NCBI GenBank assembly: GCA_027452145.1 | Contig: DAIDHB010000358.1 | Coordinates: 1 to 39,235 of the forward strand | DNA length: 39,235 bases | Direction: 5' to 3' | DNA from: Planctomycetales bacterium | GTDB taxonomy: Bacteria; Planctomycetota; Planctomycetia; Isosphaerales; Isosphaeraceae | In this document: in pieces, positions 8,807 through 16,087 of the stretch | Layout: every line of letters starts with the position of its first letter | Numbering within the stretch: position 1 is the first letter of the stretch | Position numbers and translations under genes: made by a program | The notes under the pieces: generated by a model | Told to the model about the DNA's origin: nothing | Databases searched by the model: none | What the model saw: the letters and a program-made list of their open reading frames with translations, nothing else

Positions 8807-9627
8807 CTCGTTTTCCTCCGTTGCGTCATCAAGAACGCGGAATCTGATCCCGTGAAAACAACAAAGAGCCTAGGGGGGGTTGATTCCTTCGAGAACCCCC
8901 TTCGACGGAGCACGAAAACCACGAGAGCAGAAAGCGGATGCGCCGCGCGAGTCGAAATCGTGCGACGCGGCGGGTCGGAAGTCGGACACCGGTCCGTTCG
9001 CGCTGTGTCCACATCAACGATCTGCCCATCATCCTTTTGAATAGGAACGCGAGACTTTGAAAACCGAACGCGTGTTGTGGAAATTCTTTGAAGCGATCAT
9101 CGGCACCGCTGGTTTCGCCCGTCCTCGAATGCGGTCGGGCCCCTCGTTTTGCCTGATCGGAGGGCGCCGGCCGACGGGCAGCCACTGCCCGGTTGCCGAG
9201 CGCTTCCTCCGGTAAGGAGTCCACCTCGCCGACCGCCGACTCGCCACGATCGACGAAGACGAATGGCCCGCGGCAGTCCAGGAGCGAGAAAACCCGGGGC
9301 GGCATGGCGCATCGGAAGCGGCAAGGGTGATAGGCCGATTGAAAAGTACCGGGGGCCTGCGCAAACGGGCGAGGGCACGGGAGACCGAAACACAGAGGCT
9401 CCCGCCTCGTCGGACGCCGACCGTCTAGCCTCGCCCCGTTCTGACTTCCGGTGGTCGGGGGGTGAGGTCCGTCGGGTCCCAGCCGGCCGCGGCCGGGGCT
9501 GACGGATCGGGCCGGACCGACGGGGCCGGTCATCAGCAGGAGTGGTCAGACAACGGTCGATTCGACTCCGACCCGGTTCCGTCCTCAGACAACCCTCGCC
9601 TCGGCTCCTGGCCCCGTTCCGCCCCCC
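8807..9627. other. Non-coding stretch upstream of the PEP-CTERM gene
   Basis: The first bases hold the minus-strand ribosome site (GGAGG) and presumably the promoter of the interrupted PEP-CTERM gene. No protein family, RNA gene or terminator was recognised in the rest. Open frames here lack start signals and look like GC-rich chance frames. Confidence 0.5.
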
Positions 9628-9870
9628 CAATGGGTGCCCGGTTACTGGAACGCCGCCGACGGCGGCTATCAGTGGGTCCCCGGCGCCTGGATGCCCGCGA
9701 GTGTCGGCGCGGCCGCCGGGTCGGGGCAGCCGTCTCCCCAGTCGCAGGCCACCTACATGCCTCCGCCTCCGGCGAGCCTCGAATCCGGCCCGAACTCGCC
9801 CCAGCCGAATCCGAACGTCGTCTGGACCCCCGGCTACTGGACGTGGCAAGGGGGCGGATATGCCTGGAGG
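9628..9870 (+). pseudogene. Partial copy of the YXWGXW-repeat gene
   Basis: These 243 bases align without gaps to 661-903 of the first gene and differ at only five positions by eye (about 98% identity). The frame is kept and encodes the WVPGYW to WTWQGGGYAWR section. There is no signal peptide before it, and the matching sequence stops abruptly at both ends. Downstream the frame stays open to 10218 with Gly/Arg-rich sequence unrelated to the family. It is best read as a duplicated gene fragment rather than a working gene. Confidence 0.8.
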
Positions 9871-10223
9871 ACCGGCCCGCCGCCGGCGATCGACCGGCTG
9901 GAAGCGGGACCCTCGGCCGGGGCCGGCCCGCGGCAGGCGGGCGAGTCGGGCCAGAGAGGCGCGAGCGCGGACCGGCCACGACCCGGATCATCACTTCGAA
10001 GTCAAGACCGACTCGCGGTCGCTGGCCGACCAGTCGCTCATCCGGGCGACGGCCGCCAGGTGTACAATGTTTGGACCGCCCGCCTCGTCCGACCCGGCCG
10101 GCGGTCCAGCGGTGTTGACCACCCCCCGGCATGCGGCGGTGGTCACGGGCGGTGCCACCGACGCTCATTGGGTCCCCGGTCGGTCCTCCGAGAGCCGCGT
10201 AGGATGTCGAGCGAGTAACGGCC
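9871..10223. other. Unassigned sequence before the CapA-like gene
   Basis: No recognisable gene or RNA was found. It starts at the breakpoint of the duplicated YXWGXW fragment and ends with a poorly marked ribosome-binding region for the next gene. Confidence 0.4.
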
Positions 10224-11330
10224 ATGCCGATCACGATCTTCCTGTGCGGCGACGTGATGACGGGCCGCGGGATCGATCAGGTCCTGCCGCATCCCGTCGA
10301 TCCGATCCTTTATGAGCCGGCGATCCGGGATGCCAGGAGCTATGTCCGGGGCGCCGAGGAATTGTCCGGCCCGATCGCATCGCCGGTCGGCTTCGACTAC
10401 ATCTGGGGCGATGCCCTGGAGGTGCTCGGGCGGGTCCGCCCGGCCGTGCGGCTGATCAATCTCGAGACGAGCGTCACCACCAGCGCGGATTACTGGCCGG
10501 GCAAGGGGATCAACTACCGGATGCACCCGGCGAATATCGGATGCCTCGCGAGCGCGGGGATCGACTGCTGCTCGCTGGCGAACAATCACGTCATGGACTG
10601 GGGCTACGCGGGACTCGTCGAGACGCTCCAGATCCTGGAAGAAGCCGGGATCAAATCGGCGGGCGCCGGGGTGGACGCCTCGAATGCGGCCGAACCGGCC
10701 GTGCTCGAAGTCGGCGCGGGACGGCGCGTCCTCGTCTTCGCCTACGCCTCGCCGACGAGCGGCGTGCCGCCCGAGTGGGCGGCCGCGCCGGAACGGCCCG
10801 GCGTCAACCTGCTGGCCGAGTTGTCCGCGAGTGTCGTGCACGAGGTCGCCGCGACCGTCGAGCGCCATGACTGCGAGGGCAGTGTCGTCGTCGTCTCGAT
10901 CCACTGGGGGGGCAACTGGGGGTACGACATCCCGCAAGAGCAGATCGACTTCGCCCACGGCCTGATCGACGAGGCCGGGGTCGACATCGTCCACGGCCAT
11001 TCATCCCATCACGTCAAGGGAATCGAGGTCTACAAGGATCGCTTGATCCTCTATGGCTGCGGCGACTTCCTGAACGATTACGAGGGGATCGGCGGCCGGG
11101 AATGGTATCGGCCCGACCTGGGGCTGATGTACATTCCCACGGTCGACGCGGCGAGCGGGGCGTTGCTCGGCCTGCGGCTGGCGCCGATGCGTATCCGCCA
11201 CTTCCGGCTGAATCATGCCGACCGGAGCGACGCCGATTGGCTCCGGAGCCTCCTGGAGCGAGAGAACTTCGGCCACGACGCACGCGTGCGGATCGATGAT
11301 GATGGCATGCTGACAATGGAATGGCATTGA
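10224..11330 (+). CDS. CapA-family metallophosphatase-fold protein
   Basis: This 368-residue protein belongs to the CapA/PgsA family, named for poly-gamma-glutamate capsule synthesis but found widely as a calcineurin-fold hydrolase. The family blocks occur in order: FLCGDVMTGRG at the N terminus, RLINLETSVT, SLANNHVMDWG, VVSIHWGGNWGY and VHGHSSHHVKG. The Asp, Asn and His residues in them are the expected metal ligands. No signal peptide or membrane anchor is seen, unlike PgsA of Bacillus, so a cytoplasmic role is likely. No capB or capC homologue is nearby, so a polyglutamate function is doubtful. The family is firm; the substrate is unknown. Confidence 0.85.
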   Translation: MPITIFLCGDVMTGRGIDQVLPHPVDPILYEPAIRDARSYVRGAEELSGPIASPVGFDYIWGDALEVLGRVRPAVRLINLETSVTTSADYWPGKGINYRMHPANIGCLASAGIDCCSLANNHVMDWGYAGLVETLQILEEAGIKSAGAGVDASNAAEPAVLEVGAGRRVLVFAYASPTSGVPPEWAAAPERPGVNLLAELSASVVHEVAATVERHDCEGSVVVVSIHWGGNWGYDIPQEQIDFAHGLIDEAGVDIVHGHSSHHVKGIEVYKDRLILYGCGDFLNDYEGIGGREWYRPDLGLMYIPTVDAASGALLGLRLAPMRIRHFRLNHADRSDADWLRSLLERENFGHDARVRIDDDGMLTMEWH

Positions 11331-12010
11331 TCGAAGGGAACGGACGCCAGGGCCGGAATCGGGCGAACCTCCGATCCGATCCCGGCGTAGAAAGGATGGA
11401 GAGAGAGGCGAAGAGCCCGAAGTCCCAGACTGCTGTAGCAGCCGATTCTCTCCGGAGTCCATCCTGCTGGGATGGTTCCGAGGGCGCCGGTCGAGTCAAG
11501 CGGAGGGCTCCACGGGCGATGTCCGTCAGGCTCCGATGGGAGCCGTTCTCCTCTTCCTCCAGGTCTGCCGCTCGGCTCGACGAGAGGCCGCCGGACCGAA
11601 CGTCCTGGCCGTCCACACGGCCAAATGCCGCCCACGACGGCCGGTGAGGGAACCGAGACGCGCTGTCCACGAGCAGCAAAGGTCGCCTCGGGGCGCGTGG
11701 TCCGGTAGCGGAGGCCATCGCCTTGCGAGATGACCGCGGCGCCTGCTCCACCCCGCGATCGGTCGAGATCCGCAACCGGGGTGGAATGTCTCCCTTGCGG
11801 GTGAGGAATGGAAAAGCCCCTCGACCGGAGATGGCGCCGGTTCCGATCGCGGACGGTGGCCGCAAAAGGGCCCGACTCTCCACGAGCGGCGGGCCTTTCT
11901 TCTTGCGCGCCGATGCCGGTCCTTGCTACTGATCGCCGGCGGGGCGGGATGCGTGGCATCAGGAGCGCGCGTCCGTCCAGACATCGGCGGTATAAAAAAT
12001 TCCTTGAGCC
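11331..12010. other. Long non-coding stretch with a terminator-like hairpin
   Basis: No coding sequence could be supported. At 11865-11898 an imperfect stem pairs AAAGGGCCCG with CGGGCCTTT around a 15-base loop. Runs of T follow on both strands (TTTCTTCTT on plus, TTTT on minus), so it could end transcription in either direction. A candidate promoter and small RNA begin immediately after this stretch. Confidence 0.4.
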
Positions 12011-12039
12011 TTGACCGCGAGCCGGCCGGGCGGTATCCT
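12011..12039 (+). promoter_or_regulatory. Sigma70-like promoter of the candidate small RNA
   Basis: A TTGACC -35 box (12011-12016) and a TATCCT -10 box (12034-12039) are separated by exactly 17 bases. The predicted start of transcription is about 12045-12047. The match is unusually good for this GC-rich window. Confidence 0.55.
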
Positions 12040-12044
12040 CCACA

Positions 12045-12125
12045 ACTGGAATTGCTCACGACGGGCAATTCAGATTCGGCTAGGGTGGCCCCGCCGTGCG
12101 ACAAAAGCATGGTCGGGGTTTTTTT
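12045..12125 (+). ncRNA. Candidate small RNA, about 80 nt, two hairpins
   Basis: The predicted transcript starts about six bases after a sigma70-like -10 box and ends in an intrinsic terminator. The first hairpin (12047-12072) pairs CTG(G)AATTGCTC with GGGCAATTCAG around an ACGAC loop. The second (12089-12118) is the terminator stem, followed by seven T. The middle holds a short single-stranded linker (ATTCGGCTAGGGTGG). No reading frame of useful length is present. The structure did not match an RNA family I know. It could also be an orphan leader ending in an attenuator, because the next gene starts 420 bases later. Transcription is inferred. Confidence 0.5.
12089..12125 (+). terminator. Rho-independent terminator
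   Basis: CCCCG-C-CGTGC pairs with GCATG-G-TCGGGG around a GACAAAA loop and is followed directly by seven T (12119-12125). It is the clearest intrinsic terminator in the window. Confidence 0.75.
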
Positions 12126-12543
12126 ATTGCCTTCGCCGTCGCATCGTCATGCACCGGGGATCGCCCGATGGCGGTCTCTCCCTGCGGTAATGGTTGCCGC
12201 ACCCAGGACTCGGGCCTGGGCGTCAACCCCGTCTCCGACCCAGGGAGCCGTCGGCATGTTTTCCCTCGATTGCCGTGATTCGGATCGCATGGGCCCCGCC
12301 GCCTGTGGCCTTCGCCCGCGGCGAGCCGCGGATTACGGGCCGCCGGGTCCCGGTGCGCCGGGGCGACGCAGGGGCTGCGGGAAGGAGGAACGCGAGGCGA
12401 TGGTGCGCGCGACCGGCGACGTGGGCATGGGGCTCGGACCCGCCGGCCCCGAGCGATAGCCGGATCGATGAAGGAACATTCTCTGCCGCGGACGTCGGAG
12501 ATTTGCCTTGCCAGCACGATGGCCCCCAACGGGAGGGACTGCG
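12126..12543 (+). other. Leader region of the baeRF operon
   Basis: No conserved gene was recognised. A 19-codon frame at 12400-12459 (MVRATGDVGMGLGPAGPER) is preceded by AAGGAGG at 12382-12388, 11 bases before its ATG. It could be a leader peptide, but nothing else supports translation. The GGGAGG at 12531-12536 serves the baeRF gene. Confidence 0.35.
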
Positions 12544-13737
12544 ATGACTACCTCGGGCCGAGAACATATTCAACTGTTGCTGGACCAGCCCCGGGAGCCG
12601 GGGATGGTCGTGAGCTGCTACGCCGACACAGCCGTGGCCGAGGGCTTCGAGGCCCACTGGCTCCAGCCGCTCAAGGAAGAGGCGACCCGGATCCGGCGGG
12701 GCCTGGCGGCCGAGGACCACCATCCGGCGCGTCGGGAGTTCGACCTGAACGTGGAGGCGATCCGCCGGGCCCTGGAATCGCCCGAGGCCCGGCAGGCCCG
12801 AGGCATGGCGGTCTTCAGCGCCGTCGGCCGGCACTTCCTGCTGGCCGTGCACTCGGACACGCCGTTCGAGAACCGGCTGGTCGTCGACGAGGTGCCGTAC
12901 GTCGTGCCCCTGGTCGAGGCCTACATCCGCCAGCGGGGCTATCTGGTCGTCGTGACCGATACCCATCGCGGCCGGTTGTACGCGTCGCGCGCCGGCGGGT
13001 CGCGGCTCCTCGACGAGCTTGAGGAGGACGTCCCCGGCAAGACGCGGGCGTCGGGCGAGACCTGGGGCAAGCAGCAGGCGACCATCGACCGGCACCGCAA
13101 GGACCAGATCCTCCACTTCCACAAGCATCTGGCGGAGCGGGTGGACCGGGCGTGCCGGGAGTCGGCCTACCGGGGGATCGTCCTGCTGGGCGAGCACGAG
13201 GTGCTGGAGCATTTCCGCGACCGCTTGCCGGGTCGCCTGGCGCGGCGGGTGGTGTACGAAGGCCCGCATGCCTGGACCGATCCGGAGGCCGAGATCGACG
13301 CCAGGGTCCGCGCCCTGATCGGCGCGGAGCAGGCGGCGGGGGAGCGTCGCGTCCTCGATGAGCTGGCGCGGCGACTGGGCGAGGGCTGCGCGATGGCCGC
13401 CGGCCCGCAGGAGGTGATCGATGCCCTGCGCGACGGCCAGGTCGCCGAACTGATCCTCGGCCCGGACCCGGGCGCGGCGGCATTCCGGTGCGACGGATGC
13501 CGCTCGCTGTTCGCCGACGAGCGAGCGGACTGCCCCTACTGCCACGCGCCTTGTCACAAGGGGAACCTCTGGCAGGAGGTGCTGGACCTGGCCCTGAGTC
13601 ACGGCATCGCGGTGGATCTCGTCCGCGATACCTCGGGCATGGCCCGATACGGTGGGATCGCGGCCCTGCTGGCGCGCGACGAGCCGCAGTGGGCGGGCGC
13701 GCCGGGTGCGGAGAGCTCGACGGAGATGGCCCGATGA
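12544..13737 (+). CDS. Bacterial eRF1-like (baeRF/Vms1-like) zinc-ribbon protein
   Basis: The 397-residue protein fits the bacterial archaeo-eukaryotic release factor (baeRF, family-10-like) layout. The N-terminal domain (about 1-125) includes VVSCYAD and GMAVFSAV. The eRF1 domain-2-like part (about 130-235) has YLVVVTDTHRGRLYASRAGG, then a GKQQATIDRHRKDQ segment with G175-K176-Q177 where release factors have GGQ. The C-terminal eL30/domain-3-like part has a zinc ribbon (C316, C319, C330, C333) and ends GIAALLA. Relatives such as Vms1/ANKZF1 cleave peptidyl-tRNA on stalled ribosomes. The start is set by GGGAGG at 12531-12536. The stop overlaps the next start in ATGA. Ribosome rescue is inferred. 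Confidence 0.75.
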   Translation: MTTSGREHIQLLLDQPREPGMVVSCYADTAVAEGFEAHWLQPLKEEATRIRRGLAAEDHHPARREFDLNVEAIRRALESPEARQARGMAVFSAVGRHFLLAVHSDTPFENRLVVDEVPYVVPLVEAYIRQRGYLVVVTDTHRGRLYASRAGGSRLLDELEEDVPGKTRASGETWGKQQATIDRHRKDQILHFHKHLAERVDRACRESAYRGIVLLGEHEVLEHFRDRLPGRLARRVVYEGPHAWTDPEAEIDARVRALIGAEQAAGERRVLDELARRLGEGCAMAAGPQEVIDALRDGQVAELILGPDPGAAAFRCDGCRSLFADERADCPYCHAPCHKGNLWQEVLDLALSHGIAVDLVRDTSGMARYGGIAALLARDEPQWAGAPGAESSTEMAR

Positions 13738-14360
13738 CGACCACGAGCCACCTGCCCCTGGTGGGTCCCGAGGTAATCGACCTGCCGCCGCCCGAGTTCG
13801 GCGGGGGCATGTGCCTGGCCGAGGCGCTGGCCCACCGCCGCTCGCACCGCGTCTTCGGCTACAGGGATCCGTCCATCGCCGAGGTCGCGCAGCTCTGCTG
13901 GGCCGCCCAGGGGATCACCGATGGCGAGCTGGGGCTCCGCGCCGCACCGTCGGCCGGGGCAACCTATCCCGTCGCGCTGTTCGTGGTCGCGCCCGCGGGC
14001 GTTTATCGCTACGAGCCGTCGGAACACCGGTTGCGCCGGGTGGTCTCCGGCGACGTGAGGGAACGGCTGCAAACCGCCGCGGACGACCAGTCCTGTGTCG
14101 GCGAGTCGCGGGTCTGTCTGGTCCTCGCCGCCCAGCCGGACGCCATCGCTGCCCGGTACGGACGGCGACGCGGCTGGCGCTATGCCCTGCTGGAGGCCGG
14201 GCATGTCGCCGAGAACATCCTGCTCCAGGCCGCCGCACTGGGCCTGGTCGGCGTCCCGGTCGGCGCGTTCGAGGACCGGCAGGTCGCCGATGTCCTGGGA
14301 CTGCCGCCGGGCGTTCATCCCGTCTATCTACTGCCCATCGGGGCACCTGCTGACTCGTGA
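13734..14360 (+). CDS. SagB/nitroreductase-family flavoprotein
   Basis: This 208-residue protein starts at the ATG of an ATGA overlap with the baeRF gene, so the two are translationally coupled. It has the SagB-type nitroreductase blocks: ALAHRRSHRVFGYRDPS (FMN phosphate-binding Arg/Ser), APSAGATYPVALFVV, and LEAGHVAENILLQAAALGLVGVPVGAF. FMN-dependent oxidation or reduction is the expected chemistry. SagB/ThcOx homologues oxidise azolines in peptide natural products, but no YcaO or precursor gene is nearby. Acg-type nitroreductases of dormancy regulons sit with hibernation factors, so a stress role fits this operon better. The substrate is unknown. Confidence 0.78.
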   Translation: MTTTSHLPLVGPEVIDLPPPEFGGGMCLAEALAHRRSHRVFGYRDPSIAEVAQLCWAAQGITDGELGLRAAPSAGATYPVALFVVAPAGVYRYEPSEHRLRRVVSGDVRERLQTAADDQSCVGESRVCLVLAAQPDAIAARYGRRRGWRYALLEAGHVAENILLQAAALGLVGVPVGAFEDRQVADVLGLPPGVHPVYLLPIGAPADS

Positions 14361-14380
14361 GTTCGGGAAGGAGGATCGCG

Positions 14381-14806
14381 ATGAGCACCACGGGGCTGAA
14401 GGCGTTCGATTCGACGTTGCAATCGACCAACGGCTGGCTCCACGAGCTGATGGAGGAGCTGCACTGGCCCGAGCGCGAGCGGGCCTACCACGCGCTGCGG
14501 GCCGTGCTGCACGCCCTGCGGGACCGGCTGCCGGTCGGCGAGGTCGCCGCGCTCGCGGCCCAGTTGCCGCTCCTGCTTCGCGGGGTCTACTACGAGGGCT
14601 GGCGGCCGCTGGAGAAGCACCACAGGGGGCATCGGCTCGATGACTTCCTGGCCGAGGTCGGCGCGGCCTTCCCGGGCGATCGGGACGTCGATCCGGAGTT
14701 TGTGGCCCGGACCGTCTTCCGGGTCCTGGAGTGGCACGTGTCCCCGGGCGAGGTCGAGGGGATCAGGCACGTCCTCCCGCACGAGCTCCGCACGCTTCTG
14801 TCCTGA
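14381..14806 (+). CDS. DUF2267 domain protein
   Basis: The 141-residue protein begins MSTTGLKAFDSTLQSTNGWLHELMEEL and carries the two-lobed helical DUF2267 pattern. The signature parts are YHALRAVLHALRDRLPVGEVAALAAQLPLLLRGVYYEGW and a second lobe ending GEVEGIRHVLPHELRTLLS. A strong AAGGAGG site (14368-14374) lies six bases before the ATG. The gene is 20 bases after the nitroreductase gene and is clearly in the same operon. DUF2267 proteins have no known biochemical function. They commonly occur in stress islands with universal stress and Hsp20 proteins, which agrees with the hibernation factor gene that follows. Confidence 0.82.
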   Translation: MSTTGLKAFDSTLQSTNGWLHELMEELHWPERERAYHALRAVLHALRDRLPVGEVAALAAQLPLLLRGVYYEGWRPLEKHHRGHRLDDFLAEVGAAFPGDRDVDPEFVARTVFRVLEWHVSPGEVEGIRHVLPHELRTLLS

Positions 14807-14941
14807 GCAACCGGACGAGTTCCGTTGCAGGCCTGAACCGTCCGTACCGGTCGGACGCGATCGAATCCAGTCATCCCGGGGCGGCTCGCGGGATCACCGC
14901 GAAGATCCGGCCGCCCCACAAGGCAGAGCAAGGGAACGGCC

Positions 14942-15505
14942 ATGAGACTCCCCATTCAGATTTCCTTCCACAACCTCAACCCGTCGGACGAGATCGAGGC
15001 GATGATCCGCGCGGAAGCCGAGCGGCTTGAGGACTATTACGACCGGATCATGAGTTGCCGCGTCGTCGTCGACGTGCCGCATCGACACCACAAGGAGGGG
15101 AATTACTATCAGGTCCGAGTCGACCTGAAGATCCCCGGTGCAGAGATCGTGGTGCGGCGCGAGCCGGCCGAGCATGCCGAGTACCGCGACGTCGACATCG
15201 CGATCCGCGACGCCTTCGACGAGGTCCGGCGACAACTGGAGGATCGGGTTCACATCGTGCGTGGACACGTCAAGGCCCACGAGCCGATCCCCCACGCTCG
15301 GGTCGTGCGGCTGATGCCGGAAGACGGCTACGGCTTCCTCGAGACGCCCGACGGGCGGGAGATCTACTTCCACGAGCACAGCGTCCTGGACGGCGGGTTC
15401 CGTACGCTGAAGGTCGGCGCCGAGGTCCGCTTCGTCGAGGAGGAGGGGGAGAAAGGGCCGCAGGCCAGCACCGTACGCGCGGTGGGACGGCACAGCGGCG
15501 CCTGA
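14942..15505 (+). CDS. Hibernation factor domain fused to cold-shock domain
   Basis: Residues 1-110 match the S30AE/HPF-RaiA fold, starting MRLPIQISFHNLNPSDEIEAM with PHRHHKEGNYYQVRVDLKIPG and the helical end DIAIRDAFDEVRRQLEDRV. Residues about 117-183 are a cold-shock domain with RNP1-like GYGFLETPDG (129-138) and RNP2-like IYFHEHSV (141-148). HPF domains bind the 30S decoding region and inactivate ribosomes. Cold-shock domains bind single-stranded RNA. The fusion replaces the usual HPF C-terminal dimerisation domain. An AAGGGAA site precedes the ATG, 135 bases after the DUF2267 gene. It is probably the last gene of the baeRF cluster. The domain calls are firm. Confidence 0.88.
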   Translation: MRLPIQISFHNLNPSDEIEAMIRAEAERLEDYYDRIMSCRVVVDVPHRHHKEGNYYQVRVDLKIPGAEIVVRREPAEHAEYRDVDIAIRDAFDEVRRQLEDRVHIVRGHVKAHEPIPHARVVRLMPEDGYGFLETPDGREIYFHEHSVLDGGFRTLKVGAEVRFVEEEGEKGPQASTVRAVGRHSGA

Positions 15506-15535
15506 CTCGATCCGGCCGGATCGCGCGCGGCCCGT

Positions 15536-15859
15536 TCAGAGTTTGACCTCGATCCGGCCCTCCTGCTCGCGGGCCTCGTAGACCGCGAGGGATTCGGTTG
15601 CGGGGCCCCTGAGTACGGCGCCGGTGCCGAGGTCGTACGTCGAGCCGTGGCACTGGCACTGGATCGTCGCGCCGCGCAGCAGGCCGGCGGAGAGCGGGCA
15701 GCGCTCGTGGGCGCACAGGCCCTCGAAGGCATACAGTCGGCCCGCGACCCGGGCGACGTTCAGCCGCAGCTTGCGCTCGGGCACATAGTACGGGCGGACG
15801 TCGTTGTCCTCGAGCTGGGCGGATGGGCCCAGGAGGCGGAAATCATCTTCGCTGGGCAT
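15536..15859 (-). CDS. Rieske [2Fe-2S] ferredoxin-like protein
   Basis: This 107-residue protein has one Rieske domain. The cluster ligands are C49-x-H51 (CAHERCPLSAG) and C68-x2-H71 (CQCHGSTYD). ATG 15859 (MPSEDDFRLL) is chosen because upstream in-frame sequence has no family character. It is a stand-alone electron carrier of the type that feeds oxygenases. The gene is downstream of the GMC oxidoreductase gene on the same strand, but a 111-base hairpin element lies between them. The hibernation factor gene converges on it. The redox partner is unknown. Confidence 0.85.
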   Translation of the reverse strand: MPSEDDFRLLGPSAQLEDNDVRPYYVPERKLRLNVARVAGRLYAFEGLCAHERCPLSAGLLRGATIQCQCHGSTYDLGTGAVLRGPATESLAVYEAREQEGRIEVKL

Positions 15860-15941
15860 CGCTTGGTACTGCTCCGGTTGGGTACGGGCTCGGATCAGAG
15901 GGAAGATGGGAACCGCGAATCCAGATTCGAGTCGGAAGAGA

Positions 15942-16052
15942 GAAGACATCAACCGCGAGGAACGCGAAAGACATGAAAAACAAGGAACAAAGCTGCGGAA
16001 CGCTCCATCGTCCTTGTCGTGTCTTTCGCGTTTTTCGCGGTCAAATGTCTTC
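15942..16052. repeat. Long imperfect inverted repeat (hairpin element)
   Basis: The left arm 15942-15975 (GAAGACATCAACCGCGAGG and on to CGAAAGACATG) pairs with the right arm 16018-16052. There are about six mismatches or gaps over 34-35 bases. The inner part also pairs (ACAAGGA with TCCTTGT), so almost the whole 111 bases can fold. It lies between the Rieske and GMC genes. It resembles a dispersed intergenic element rather than a terminator, as no T tract follows. Confidence 0.7.
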
Positions 16053-16087
16053 CCGAGGCACGGCTGCGGAGCGGTCGGGGCCGTCTG

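Noticed and set aside
9149..9502. Open frame of 117 codons upstream of the duplicated fragment
   Set aside because: It is Arg/Pro-rich with no start signal and no recognisable family.
11014..11883. Minus-strand frame of 289 codons overlapping the end of the CapA-like gene
   Set aside because: It overlaps a well-supported gene and has no family character in its free part.
12045..12125. The candidate small RNA as a guanidine-II (mini-ykkC) riboswitch
   Set aside because: Only the first hairpin has an ACGR-type loop; the second loop (GACAAAA) does not, and no transporter or carboxylase gene follows.
13734..14360. SagB-like gene as part of a thiazole/oxazole-modified peptide cluster
   Set aside because: No YcaO, cyclodehydratase partner or precursor peptide was found nearby.
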